Assembly (NCBI GenBank): GCA_964439135.1
Contig: CAYTNN010000042.1
Coordinates: 1-26,193, forward strand
Length of the DNA stretch: 26,193 bases
Reading direction: 5' to 3'
DNA from: JAFGPJ01 sp964439135
GTDB taxonomy: Bacteria > Planctomycetota > Phycisphaerae > Sedimentisphaerales > Anaerobacaceae
Translations under genes and position numbers: made by a program
Shown here: positions 1 to 7,589 of the stretch, piece after piece
Position numbering within the stretch: the stretch's first letter is position 1
How the letters are laid out: each line of letters opens with the position of its first letter
The notes under the pieces: generated by a model
Seen by the model: the letters and a program-made list of their open reading frames with translations, nothing else
Told to the model about the DNA's origin: nothing
Database searches by the model: none

Positions 1-431
1 CTATGACCTACGGCAACATTTATGTCGCAAAGGTAGCGATGGGAGCGAATACCAACCAAACGGTAAAGGCCTTTGCCGAGGCCGAGGCGTATCCGGGACC
101 GTCGCTGATTATTGCTTACGCGCACTGCATCGCCCACGGCATCAATATGACGCTGGGTAATCAGGAACAGAAAAAGGCCGTCGCCTGCGGGCACTGGCCG
201 TTGTACAGATTCGATCCGAGACTTACAGAGCAGGGTAAGAATCCGCTTCAGCTTGATTCGAAAGCTCCGACGGTTGATTTCGAAGAGTATGCCTATGGCG
301 AGAATCGCTATCGAACGCTGAAGCAATCGAAGCCGGAAGCTGCGGCACAGTTAATGAAACTTGCAAGTAACGATGCGGTCAAACGATATGCTCTTATGGA
401 GCAGCTTGCAAATCTAAATTGCGATGAATAA
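1..431 (+). CDS. nifJ: Pyruvate:ferredoxin (flavodoxin) oxidoreductase, C-terminal part
   Basis: This is the 3' end of a gene that begins before the window; about 142 of the roughly 1170-1200 residues usual for the family are present. The enzyme is cytoplasmic and oxidatively decarboxylates pyruvate with coenzyme A to acetyl-CoA, CO2 and reduced ferredoxin, using thiamine diphosphate and Fe-S clusters. The visible stretch matches the family's C-terminal thiamine-binding region: YGNIYVAKVAMGAN, then QTVKAF, PSLIIAYAHCIAHG, WPLYRFDPRL and GKNPLQLDSKAP. The ATG at base 3 is internal, not a start. It ends 24 bases before the lipoprotein gene on the same strand, so read-through is possible. It implies anaerobic or fermentative pyruvate metabolism. 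The assignment is secure. Confidence 0.93.
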   Translation, partial: MTYGNIYVAKVAMGANTNQTVKAFAEAEAYPGPSLIIAYAHCIAHGINMTLGNQEQKKAVACGHWPLYRFDPRLTEQGKNPLQLDSKAPTVDFEEYAYGENRYRTLKQSKPEAAAQLMKLASNDAVKRYALMEQLANLNCDE

Positions 432-455
432 CCGGTAATAGGAGGCTTAGAGGAA

Positions 456-1358
456 ATGAAAAATCGGATATCAGAGAGGATTTCCATTTTGAGTCGTGTC
501 GCGGGCATCTTGCCCGCGATTCGAGGGCGGGACGCTCTCGACACAAAACTCAAAATGGGGTTCCGGACAATTTGCCTGGTTCTTGTAGTGGTTTTTGCCC
601 TTGCAGGTTGTGAGCAAAAACAAAAGGAAGATGTGGATGTTCTGGCTCGTGGCGCGGAACTTGAAGCGATTTGGCCTCCGTCCGAAGAGGCGGCGCGGGC
701 GATCGATGCAACGGGTGGATTGGATGCCTGGAAGAAGACCACTAAGCTGCAGCTTGATTGTGTGGTTACGTTTTATCGGCCGGACGGCAGTTTCTACCTG
801 ACCGAGCAGCGTTACGAGGTTCATCCCTGGTCAAATTCCATTCAGATATCGGCCGACGAGCCTAAAGGGGCTTTTGTCTGGCAACTTTCGAATGGGCAAT
901 TTAACGTTCTGCGAGGGGCCGGTCAAATTGATGCCCTGCCGAAAGCTGTGCCGAGCCGCTGTTTTGCAGAAGTGATATTGAATATCATAACAGCCCCGGC
1001 ACGATTTCTGGACAGTTCGATTGAGTTTACCAAACAATCTACTCCGGTCAAAATGCAGGGAAAATGGTATTACCCGATTGACACGCAGGGCAAGGACCTT
1101 ACTGCCGGTATATCTGAAGCGGTTTTCTATCAGGACAGGGACAGCTCTTTAGTCGATATGATTCGGCTTGCCTGCTTGAACACAGGGGCTGCCCGCGAAA
1201 AGCCCATACAATATGTACGCGGCTACGACTATCAAGAAGTTGAAAAGGGAGCCCCCAGAATCCCGACCAGGATAGAAATATTCGAAACTGACGCCCGGGA
1301 CCGTTCGCAAAAGCGGCTGGTTAAAATAGACCTCTCACACATAAAGCGCACTCAATAA
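456..1358 (+). CDS. Lipoprotein of unknown function with a repeat-extended N-terminus
   Basis: 300 residues. A clear lipoprotein signal follows Met34 (MGFRTICLVLVVVFALAGC), with the lipobox Cys at residue 52, so the mature protein should be lipid-anchored outside the cytoplasmic membrane. The first 33 residues are odd: they encode a palindromic DNA repeat (RVAGILPAIRGRDALDT). Start choice: ATG 456 has GGAGG at 441-445, ten bases upstream; the more natural-looking ATG at 555 has no Shine-Dalgarno sequence. Translation therefore probably starts at 456 and reads through the repeat, giving an unusually long n-region. The mature part has a motif around ATGGLDAWKKTTKLQLDCVV and alternating beta-like segments that could suggest a LolA/LolB-type fold, but this is weak. 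I do not recognise the family. Confidence 0.8.
   Translation: MKNRISERISILSRVAGILPAIRGRDALDTKLKMGFRTICLVLVVVFALAGCEQKQKEDVDVLARGAELEAIWPPSEEAARAIDATGGLDAWKKTTKLQLDCVVTFYRPDGSFYLTEQRYEVHPWSNSIQISADEPKGAFVWQLSNGQFNVLRGAGQIDALPKAVPSRCFAEVILNIITAPARFLDSSIEFTKQSTPVKMQGKWYYPIDTQGKDLTAGISEAVFYQDRDSSLVDMIRLACLNTGAAREKPIQYVRGYDYQEVEKGAPRIPTRIEIFETDARDRSQKRLVKIDLSHIKRTQ
484..558. repeat. Palindromic dispersed repeat inside the 5' end of the lipoprotein gene
   Basis: The outer arms CCATTTTGAG (484-493) and CTCAAAATGG (549-558) are exact reverse complements. Inside them lie a second paired set, GTGTCG (497-501 region) with CGACAC (539-544), and two hairpins: CGCGGGCA-TCT-TGCCCGCG (501-518), perfect over eight pairs, and CGAGGGC...GCTCTCG (522-540), with one mismatch. 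The whole would fold as a three-way junction. The G+C-rich core with peptide AGILPA on one strand and NRGQDARDT on the other resembles intergenic repeats that I associate with planctomycete genomes. It contains no stop in the lipoprotein frame and keeps it open. Confidence 0.75.
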
Positions 1359-1365
1359 AATATAA

Positions 1366-1401
1366 GGAAGGCCGGGCCGTTCAGACCCGACCTTCTTTTT
1401 T
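1366..1401. terminator. Bidirectional Rho-independent terminator
   Basis: GAAGGCCGGGC (1367-1377) pairs with ACCCGACCTTC (1385-1395) with one internal mismatch on the plus strand, or only wobble pairs on the minus strand, around a 7-base loop. A run of six T (1396-1401) follows on the plus strand; the minus-strand exit is also T-rich. It lies between the convergent lipoprotein gene and the 605-codon gene and probably serves both. Confidence 0.75.
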
Positions 1402-1430
1402 ATGTTTGCCGAACCTGCCTTCTCACTAAT

Positions 1431-3248
1431 TCACTGTGACATTTTTTGCTGCATCATCATAAAGGCCGAAACGACCTCAATCAGATGCTGTTTCGGTATG
1501 GCCATATTCACAACCATCCTGCTGTCGGCGGCTCTGCCTGCGATTACGATATTGCTGCTGGTCTGAACATCCATCGGTGGTATTGGCATGGGGACCAGCG
1601 ATGTTGCAAAATTGAATAGTCGCAGGACATTAAATGTTATGACGAAATCGGTTTTGTTTGCTTCCGGCAGAAGCGACAGGGCGGTTTTCATCTCGGTTCC
1701 GATTTGTTTTGGGCTGTCGGTTTTGACCTGGTCTATCAGCTCGCGTATCGTTGAATTGACATCGGCGCTGACGGCACAGGCAAAAAGCCCGTCAACCATG
1801 CCCCATCGGTAATCGAATCCGTCGCCGTACATGGAGGTTATCATCTGGGCCTGCGGCGAATTGGCATCGGTGGATTTCATGGATAACTTCGCTGAGCTTA
1901 TTGAAATACCTTTGTAACTGTCGACGTCTCGCTTCATACTGAAGCTGGTTTCTATTCCGAGGCTCTTATAGAAATCCATGAGGCCGCTGGTGGTCATTAT
2001 GTCCGTTGCTTTTTCGATTAACTGGTTGAAATTTTTCTCGTCCTTAACCGCTATAACATACTTCACCGTGAAAGGCGGTTTATTTTTGGCGTCGTTTGAA
2101 ATCGAATACGCCAAGGGGCCGTCAAGACAGTCAGTGACGTTCGATGCAAGAGTTTTAAATTGTGTAATATTCTCCGCGCTCATACTATCACCACTCATCA
2201 TGGCCATCAAATCGATGCTTCTGACATTAAGCTTTTTCCAGAAGGACGTATTAACAGTAGCTCCGAAGTTCGCCATAGCCCCGTCTTCCAGATACGTCAG
2301 GAGCGAATTTTCCCGTTGCGACGAGCCATCCGCCGTCAACATCTTCGCCATATCCGTTCCGGGGATGGCCGAGACGGTTTTGGTGATATTCAAAACATCG
2401 GGTTTTGGATTAATCGCTATACTTACGGATTGTGTTTCCTTCATCAGCGTTTCAAGAATGCCGGCATACATATTCATTATGTTCTGGACGCTTGCAGATG
2501 ATGCCCCTGGCTGGCTGGCCTGCATGCTTTTCATCAACGTTTTAATCTCTTCTATTTTAGCGGAGATCATTGAACCGAAAGTCCCGGATACTTGCTCCAC
2601 ATTACCATACGCCCAGATCGGTTCGGTTTCTGCCTGTTTCGCATCGGCGGCTTTAAGAATGCCGGAAAGTCCCGTTGAGCCGGTCGCTGAAATCGCTTTT
2701 GTCATCGTAACCAGCTTTTCATAATCGTTCGCCCAGCTCATGAGCGAATAATTGCCGGCTTTCGCAGCAAGCATTACAGGCGCTCCGTTCATTGTGATTT
2801 TAGAAATCCCCTTTTCATCGCCTTCGGTACAATTTGTATTGCCCTCGATAAACTGTTTATAATCCGTAACGGGAGCCAGGACACCGACAAATATGTCTGG
2901 GGTCGCGTCGGTTTGCGTTGTCTCGCCTGGCATAGTTACGCCGAACACCGCGAAACTGCCGTTAGTATTCAGGCCGGTCAACTGCGGGCTGCCCAGCAGA
3001 TTTGCGAGCTGCATACGAACCAGCATGGAGACCCCCATAGGCATAGGCGATACGCCGGCCAGGAACTGGTCTATTTGATTCAGAGTATAGTCGAAATTGT
3101 TCACTCGGACGCAAAATAAAGTCTTCGCCGGGATCATTTTAAGCAGTTCGCTGTCTGTCGGGCTTTGCGCGCTCAGTGCCGCGGTAAAAATGAACAGAAC
3201 CAACAGCCCCGTAGCGGCAATATCTCTCAAACGTTTTGACTTAAGCAT
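1431..3248 (-). CDS. Large secreted protein of unknown function (DUF3352-like start)
   Basis: 605 residues with a typical signal peptide: basic MLKSKRLRD, a hydrophobic core TGLLVLFIFTAALSA and a likely cleavage before QSPTD near residue 27. The product should be exported. The mature N-terminus (LLKMIPAKTLFCVRVNNFDYTLNQIDQFL) resembles the opening of DUF3352-type proteins, which I recall as frequent in planctomycetes. The rest is a long alternation of amphipathic strands and helices without catalytic motifs that I recognise. The start is firm: AAGGAGG lies about seven bases before the ATG, with an extended -10 promoter about 85 bases upstream. The gene appears monocistronic, convergent with the lipoprotein gene and divergent from the export locus. 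No function is proposed. Confidence 0.82.
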   Translation of the reverse strand: MLKSKRLRDIAATGLLVLFIFTAALSAQSPTDSELLKMIPAKTLFCVRVNNFDYTLNQIDQFLAGVSPMPMGVSMLVRMQLANLLGSPQLTGLNTNGSFAVFGVTMPGETTQTDATPDIFVGVLAPVTDYKQFIEGNTNCTEGDEKGISKITMNGAPVMLAAKAGNYSLMSWANDYEKLVTMTKAISATGSTGLSGILKAADAKQAETEPIWAYGNVEQVSGTFGSMISAKIEEIKTLMKSMQASQPGASSASVQNIMNMYAGILETLMKETQSVSIAINPKPDVLNITKTVSAIPGTDMAKMLTADGSSQRENSLLTYLEDGAMANFGATVNTSFWKKLNVRSIDLMAMMSGDSMSAENITQFKTLASNVTDCLDGPLAYSISNDAKNKPPFTVKYVIAVKDEKNFNQLIEKATDIMTTSGLMDFYKSLGIETSFSMKRDVDSYKGISISSAKLSMKSTDANSPQAQMITSMYGDGFDYRWGMVDGLFACAVSADVNSTIRELIDQVKTDSPKQIGTEMKTALSLLPEANKTDFVITFNVLRLFNFATSLVPMPIPPMDVQTSSNIVIAGRAADSRMVVNMAIPKQHLIEVVSAFMMMQQKMSQ

Positions 3249-3327
3249 TGTCTGTACCTCCTTAAATAAATGTTCTTAAAGTGTTTGTCACAAATCGTGA
3301 ATCGGGTTTTATGAGATATAAGGCGGC

Positions 3328-3336
3328 ATTATACCA
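3328..3336 (-). promoter_or_regulatory. Extended -10 promoter of the secreted 605-residue protein
   Basis: Read on the minus strand the sequence is TGGTATAAT: a perfect TATAAT preceded by the TGn extension. No good -35 element lies 16-18 bases upstream, as is usual for extended -10 promoters. Transcription would begin near 3321, giving a leader of about 70 bases. Confidence 0.55.
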
Positions 3337-3737
3337 GAAAAATTCAGGGAAAACCGAAAAAAGTCTCAAAAAAGTAAGAAACACAGATTGTGTCAATGCG
3401 AACCGCCGTAATCGAAATGTTTTTTCCCTGTTTGGAGACGGGACATGGAGAACTTGTATTTTGTTGCCGTAGGGGCATGATTTTTACCTGGCGATTCATA
3501 AAAATTGCCGGTGTTGATAAAAAGATTTTCTGCTCAAGAGGTGATTCTGTCAATATAGGTATTCAAATAATTATCAGACCTAAATGGCAATGTATCGAAA
3601 GCGGCGTTTGGGCACTTTGTTTACTTCGAATGTAATGCTTTTATGGTAGTAAAAAAAGTTAAGCGTATAAGTCATAAAACCGATACATTCCATCGTGTGA
3701 GAGCATATTTTGGCAGTTTATAAGGTTCGGATTCACT
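3337..3737. other. Intergenic region upstream of the export locus
   Basis: About 400 bases between the promoter of the minus-strand gene and the start of the export lipoprotein gene. Short open frames exist on both strands, but none has a convincing ribosome binding site or a recognisable product. A small hairpin, ACACA-GAT-TGTGT, lies near 3380-3392. I could not match it to a known riboswitch and saw no strong -35/-10 pair or sigma-54 (TGGCAC-N4-TTGCW) site for the downstream locus, though TATAAG appears twice (near 3666 and 3720). It may hold a long leader or a small RNA. Confidence 0.4.
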
Positions 3738-5618
3738 ATGAAGCTCGGTGTTTTTTGGAAATTTATTGTTATGAAAATGGTAATGCCGGAAGGTAAAGGC
3801 AAGAGTTTTTCCTTCTTATATGCTGCTTTATTTTTGCTTTTTTTAGGACTTTTTTCCGGCTGTGGGAATAAGTTTTTTGATCCGTCTCAGGTAGGCAGGT
3901 TCCGCCCCGTTCCGGCGGTCAACGTGATTTTGGATTCTCTTGGCGTGGCCGAGGAAGAACCGGAGGCCTGGGAAGGCGCCGAAGAGCCGCTGCCGGTAGA
4001 TACTATAGCGATAGAGTCTGATTATGTATTCAGGTCAGGCGATGTCGTCAGCGTGGCAATATTCGAGCTGCTTCAGGAAGGAGTTCAATACGCAAACAGT
4101 TATGTAGTCACCGAGACGGGAAAGATGTCCGTACCTGAGGTTGGAGTAATTCAGGCGGCGGGCATGACCGAGACTCAGCTCGAAGATCAGATAAGGAGGA
4201 TTCTGTCTCCGAGCATATTGAAAGAGCCGTCGGTGACCGTGGCATTAGTCAGGTCCCAGCAGCGTGCTTTTTCAGTATTGGGTGACGGAGTGCCCCTTCC
4301 GGGCCGGTACTTTATTCCGCGATATAATTTCAGGCTGACCGATGCCCTTGCAACAGCAGGTGGACCAAGGCAGTTCAACGTAAGCTATATTTATGTTTCC
4401 CGCTTTGGTAGTGACAAGCAGCAAGCCCCCGATTCGATCAATCCTGGATTCGGTGAACTTGAGTTGAAGGTTATCGAACCGCAGACTACCAGGCCCGTGC
4501 GACAGAGGCGGAATAATATCACGCCTCAGGCACAATATCAATGGCCGGAAAGTAACGTGGTTATCTCTTCGTCTGAGATGGTAACGGACGGGGAATATTC
4601 GAGATCGCCGAGCAGTTTCGGGCAATTCAACGACGCGACTTCGCGGTGGCTGTATGCAAAAGATATCGGTATTTCAAACGGCCGGCCGGCCCTACGGGAG
4701 CCGGTAGCCGAGCCGGCAAGTGTCGAAGACATACTGAAGACATTGTCCGAGCATAACGGTGGTGAAATCAGCTCGCCGCGGGAACCGGCTTCCCGCCAGA
4801 GGAGGACGGAAGGGGCGTCGAGGCCGTCCGCTGCACCATCAAGCCCGCAAGGGACAGGTGAACTACCGGATCAGAACGGGAATATCGAGTGGATTTTCCA
4901 GAATGGTAAATGGATTCCAGTTCAGGTTGGAACACCCAGGCCGGCAGAAGCGGAAAAAGTGCCGGCCGGGCATATCGAGTGGATCTTCCAGAATGGTAAA
5001 TGGGTTCCGGTTCAAGTCGGCACGCCGAAGCCGATAGAGCCGGCTATAAAAATGGGACCGGGCGAACAATTGGCGGCTCCGCCAGAAGATGGGGCGCCGG
5101 TTCTCGCAGTGGAACCGGATGGTGCCGGTACACGGCTCATAAGGATTCCTGCCGACAAGCTGCTTGCCGGAGATCCGCGATATAATATCGTGATAAAGTC
5201 CGGTGATTCGATTTTTGTTCCTGTTGATATTGTCGGTGAATTCTGTATTATGGGTAACGTCAACCGTACGGGATATATTCCTCTTACGGGTCGACCGATG
5301 ACATTAAAGCAGGCTATAGCCGCTGCGGGCGGCCTGGGGCCTCTGGCATGGCCGAAACGGTGTGAAGTAATCAGAAGAATCGGCAGGAAAAAAGAAGAAA
5401 TAGTGATGGTGGATCTTGATAAAATCGCCAGTGGTGAGCAGCCGGACTTCTTTATTAAACCGCATGATTTAATCAATGTTGGAACACATGCCACCGCCAG
5501 ATGGCGTGCGATTTTGCGAAATGCATTCCGGGCAACTTACGGATTCGGCTTTGTTTATGACCGTAATTTCGCGGACAGAGATTTCGGCACTCGCAGGCCT
5601 ATCCCGGATTGGTTCTAA
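3738..5618 (+). CDS. Polysaccharide export outer-membrane lipoprotein (Wza/OPX type) with tandem W-rich repeats
   Basis: 626 residues. Wza-family proteins form the outer-membrane channel for capsule or exopolysaccharide. A lipoprotein signal (FLYAALFLLFLGLFSGC) places the lipidated Cys at residue 42. The Poly_export domain begins near residue 92 (DYVFRSGDVVSVAIFELL) and runs to about 180; a first SLBB domain follows (VLGDGVPLPGRYFIP...LTDALATAGGP). A second SLBB starts near residue 500 (GEFCIMGNVNRTGYIPL...LKQAIAAAGGLG). The linker between them is long, charged and Pro/Ser-rich and holds two 30-residue tandem repeats. The protein is longer than typical Wza (~380). Start is uncertain: ATG 3738 has only AAGG about 12 bases upstream; Met12, Met14 or Met16 could serve and would give a more normal signal peptide. 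It heads the exopolysaccharide block. Confidence 0.9.
   Translation: MKLGVFWKFIVMKMVMPEGKGKSFSFLYAALFLLFLGLFSGCGNKFFDPSQVGRFRPVPAVNVILDSLGVAEEEPEAWEGAEEPLPVDTIAIESDYVFRSGDVVSVAIFELLQEGVQYANSYVVTETGKMSVPEVGVIQAAGMTETQLEDQIRRILSPSILKEPSVTVALVRSQQRAFSVLGDGVPLPGRYFIPRYNFRLTDALATAGGPRQFNVSYIYVSRFGSDKQQAPDSINPGFGELELKVIEPQTTRPVRQRRNNITPQAQYQWPESNVVISSSEMVTDGEYSRSPSSFGQFNDATSRWLYAKDIGISNGRPALREPVAEPASVEDILKTLSEHNGGEISSPREPASRQRRTEGASRPSAAPSSPQGTGELPDQNGNIEWIFQNGKWIPVQVGTPRPAEAEKVPAGHIEWIFQNGKWVPVQVGTPKPIEPAIKMGPGEQLAAPPEDGAPVLAVEPDGAGTRLIRIPADKLLAGDPRYNIVIKSGDSIFVPVDIVGEFCIMGNVNRTGYIPLTGRPMTLKQAIAAAGGLGPLAWPKRCEVIRRIGRKKEEIVMVDLDKIASGEQPDFFIKPHDLINVGTHATARWRAILRNAFRATYGFGFVYDRNFADRDFGTRRPIPDWF
4881..5042 (+). 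repeat. Two tandem 90-base (30-residue) repeats in the export protein
   Basis: Residues 382-411 and the unit starting at residue 412 share IEWIFQNGKW(I/V)PVQVGTP(R/K)P with a spacing of exactly 90 bases. The DNA copies differ mainly at synonymous third positions, pointing to an old duplication kept under protein-level selection. The unit is rich in Trp and lies between the two SLBB domains, in the part predicted to face the periplasm or a partner protein. Confidence 0.85.
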
Positions 5619-5654
5619 TATAGCTTAAAGCTGATATTGTTGAACTGTCTATCG

Positions 5655-5698
5655 ATTGCCGATTTAAAATCGGAATTCGTAAATCGAAAATCGGCAAT
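5655..5698. repeat. AT-rich inverted repeat with internal palindrome
   Basis: ATTGCCGATTT (5655-5665) and AAATCGGCAAT (5688-5698) are perfect reverse complements. The left arm can also pair with its neighbour, since CCGATTT-A-AAATCGG (5659-5673) is itself palindromic. The AAAATCGG word recurs at 5666 and 5687. The layout resembles a degenerate dispersed intergenic repeat rather than a terminator, as no T-run follows. It lies directly after the stop of the export protein gene. Confidence 0.6.
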
Positions 5699-5722
5699 GC
5701 CAAGTGCCTCTTTTATTGCAGA

Positions 5723-5769
5723 GGGAGCCCATTTTGCCGGGTTCCCATTTGTTTTATGTTGCAAAATGG
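5723..5769 (+). promoter_or_regulatory. Alternative hairpins around the exosortase start
   Basis: GGGAGCCC (5723-5730) can pair with GGGTTCCC (5739-5746) with one wobble, leaving an eight-base loop, ahead of a T-rich stretch. Part of the same sequence, CCATTTTGC (5729-5737), can instead pair perfectly with GCAAAATGG (5761-5769), which would enclose the ATG at 5756. The two foldings exclude each other, as in attenuators or translational switches. A regulatory role is inference from base pairing alone. Confidence 0.35.
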
Positions 5770-6757
5770 CAAGCCCGTGAAAAATGACGCAATGGGAACA
5801 AGGATACATCGAAGAACTACGCCGCCTCAAAAACATCAATGGCGTGAACTCGGGGCGCATAATTACATCAAGATATTGATAATAGCCGGATTGTTCTGCT
5901 TTCTTTTTCGTAATGAAATAACAGATATTGTAAACAGGTGGCTTGTTGACAGCAGTTGGTCGCACGGTTTTTTAATTCCGCTTTTTAGCTTATATTTCGT
6001 CAACCAGAAAAGGCAGGAGATTCTTAGCTGCGCCTGGAACGACGAGTTTAAGCCGAATTATCTCGGTCTGGTCATCCTGATTTTCGGGATTCTGTTTTAT
6101 CCTTTTAATATAGTCCATCTCCAATATGGGTACTTACGCTCCATCGATATGATAGCGACACTTGGTGCGATTGTATTGTTTTTAGGCGGGTGGCATCTGG
6201 TTAAACATACATGGCTGCCGATAGCTTTCCTGATTTTTGCCGTTCCGTTGCCGGAGAGATATTACAGGGAGCTGACCATACCGATGCGGCAATGGGCGGC
6301 CGCGGTGGCGGGCGGTTTATTGGATATAGTCCCGGAACTGGAAGCTACGGCTAATGGTGTGGTGATAGATGTGTTTTACAAGGGCAGGCCGCTGGAGCCA
6401 GCCCTTGATGTGGCCGAGGCGTGCAGCGGGATGCGGCTGTTGATGGCCTTTCTGGCTTTGGGGGTTGCTATGGCGTATCTGCACTACAGGCCGCTGTGGC
6501 AGCGAATTATCTTATTGGCCAGCACGGTGCCGATAGCGATATTGTGCAATATCGTGCGGGTTACGGTTACCGGGTTTATTTATGTGCTGATACATCCGAA
6601 ATATGCTCAGGGCATCTATCACGATATGCTCGGATTGGCAATGCTGCCGCTGGCGTTCGGCCTTTATGGCATTCTTGCGTGGTTTATGTCGAGCCTGTTT
6701 ATAGATGAATCTGATGTGGTTACGGATGATATTGTGGTTCGTAAAAAAGATGCGTAA
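5756..6757 (+). CDS. Exosortase (exosortase/archaeosortase family transpeptidase)
   Basis: 333 residues, multi-pass inner-membrane protein with about eight hydrophobic segments. Exosortases are cysteine proteases thought to cleave PEP-CTERM-type sorting signals and pass the protein to a surface anchor. The family's motifs are present: SSWSHGFLIPLFSLYFV near the N-terminus; AEACSGMRLL with the catalytic Cys at residue 223; NIVRVTVTG with the conserved Arg at 268; and YHDMLG with the conserved His at 289. The gene is followed after 13 bases by an EpsI/DUF3485 gene, the usual partner. Start: ATG 5756 lacks a good Shine-Dalgarno sequence; ATG 5792 (Met13) is an alternative. I cannot assign an exosortase subtype. 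The C-terminus lacks a fused EpsI domain, which is supplied by the neighbour. Confidence 0.93.
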   Translation: MLQNGKPVKNDAMGTRIHRRTTPPQKHQWRELGAHNYIKILIIAGLFCFLFRNEITDIVNRWLVDSSWSHGFLIPLFSLYFVNQKRQEILSCAWNDEFKPNYLGLVILIFGILFYPFNIVHLQYGYLRSIDMIATLGAIVLFLGGWHLVKHTWLPIAFLIFAVPLPERYYRELTIPMRQWAAAVAGGLLDIVPELEATANGVVIDVFYKGRPLEPALDVAEACSGMRLLMAFLALGVAMAYLHYRPLWQRIILLASTVPIAILCNIVRVTVTGFIYVLIHPKYAQGIYHDMLGLAMLPLAFGLYGILAWFMSSLFIDESDVVTDDIVVRKKDA

Positions 6758-6770
6758 TACGAGAGACGAC

Positions 6771-7505
6771 ATGCGAGTTTATTTAAAGCCGGCCTTTTTG
6801 ATATGCGTGCTGGTCCTGGCCGCGGCGGGGGCCGGTATGTCGGTTACGATGAAAAAGCTGGGCATAGTTTTCAGGAAGGAACCTTTGCCGCTGAAGAAAT
6901 CTCTGGAAAGTCTGGATGAAAGGGATTTGACGCCTTATAAGGTGGTTTCGAAGCAGAAAATCCAGAACGCCGATACACTCAAGGCATTGGGTACGGAAGA
7001 TTACATTCAATGGGTTCTGGAAGATACCGAGCAAGCCGCCAACAGCCCTGCAAAGGAATTTTTATTGTTTATTACATATTACAAGCTTCCGGACAGGGTG
7101 CCGCACGTGCCGGAAGAATGCTGGACCGGCGGGGGCTATCAACAACTCGGATCGGAGGCGGTGACGTTTAAAATTAACAACGGCGAAGGTTTCGATACGA
7201 ATGTTCCGGCAAAGTACCTTGTATTTGGCCCGAAAAAGACCGGCCTTTGGCAGGGCGGCGAAAGAATACCGAATTTGTACTTTTTTGAGGTCAACGGGCA
7301 GTATGCGGACAGCCGTCAAGAAGCTCGAATAGCTTTGAATAAGAACCTTTTCGGCAAAAATTCGTATTTTTGCAAGGTGGAGCTGGTTTTTAACAGAAGT
7401 TCTGTTGCCCCGGGCAAAGAACAGGCAGTAGCAGCGGGCGAAAAGCTCCTGACGGTGATTTTGCCGATTTTAGAGCTGGAGTATTGGCCCGACTGGAAAA
7501 ATTAG
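6771..7505 (+). CDS. EpsI-family exosortase-associated protein (DUF3485)
   Basis: 244 residues from ATG 6771. EpsI/DUF3485 proteins accompany or are fused to exosortases and are needed for exopolysaccharide-linked processing; their biochemistry is unclear. An N-terminal hydrophobic segment (AFLICVLVLAAAGAGMSV) anchors or exports the protein. The family's signature is seen in YYKLPDRVPHVPEECWTGGGY, with His112 and Cys117 where the family has its conserved His and Cys. The frame is open from 6705 inside the exosortase gene. I chose 6771, which lies 13 bases after the exosortase stop and directly precedes the signal segment; ATG 6750, overlapping that stop, is possible. Neither has a strong Shine-Dalgarno sequence, so translational coupling is likely. 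A palindromic repeat begins at its stop codon. Confidence 0.88.
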   Translation: MRVYLKPAFLICVLVLAAAGAGMSVTMKKLGIVFRKEPLPLKKSLESLDERDLTPYKVVSKQKIQNADTLKALGTEDYIQWVLEDTEQAANSPAKEFLLFITYYKLPDRVPHVPEECWTGGGYQQLGSEAVTFKINNGEGFDTNVPAKYLVFGPKKTGLWQGGERIPNLYFFEVNGQYADSRQEARIALNKNLFGKNSYFCKVELVFNRSSVAPGKEQAVAAGEKLLTVILPILELEYWPDWKN

Positions 7506-7558
7506 GTAGGGTGGGGCTTGCCCCACCACCATTAAAGCGGTGGGCTAAAGCCTACCCT
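7505..7558. repeat. Two-hairpin palindromic repeat after the EpsI gene
   Basis: GGTGGGGC-TT-GCCCCACC (7510-7527) is a perfect eight-pair hairpin. GGTGGGCT (7539-7546) pairs with AGCCTACC (7549-7556) with one wobble. GGTAGG (7505-7510) can close the structure on CCTACC (7551-7556). The element starts on the last base of the EpsI stop codon and ends about 30 bases before the TPR gene. It has the same two-hairpin, outer-stem plan as the repeat at 484-558 but a different sequence. No T-run follows, so it is a dispersed repeat more than a terminator; it could still dampen or stabilise the operon mRNA. Confidence 0.7.
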
Positions 7559-7589
7559 GCAATTTAAATTTACAATATGAGGTTAATTT

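Noticed and set aside
1978..2724. 248-codon plus-strand open frame inside the secreted-protein gene
   Set aside because: It is antisense to a gene with a strong ribosome site and signal peptide, and its product shows no family features.
3400..3470. Possible cyclic-di-GMP or other riboswitch
   Set aside because: The conserved sequence words of known riboswitch classes were not present; only small hairpins were seen.
3390..3635. Short plus-strand open frame in the intergenic region before the export gene
   Set aside because: It has no ribosome site or recognisable product and overlaps another frame of equal quality.
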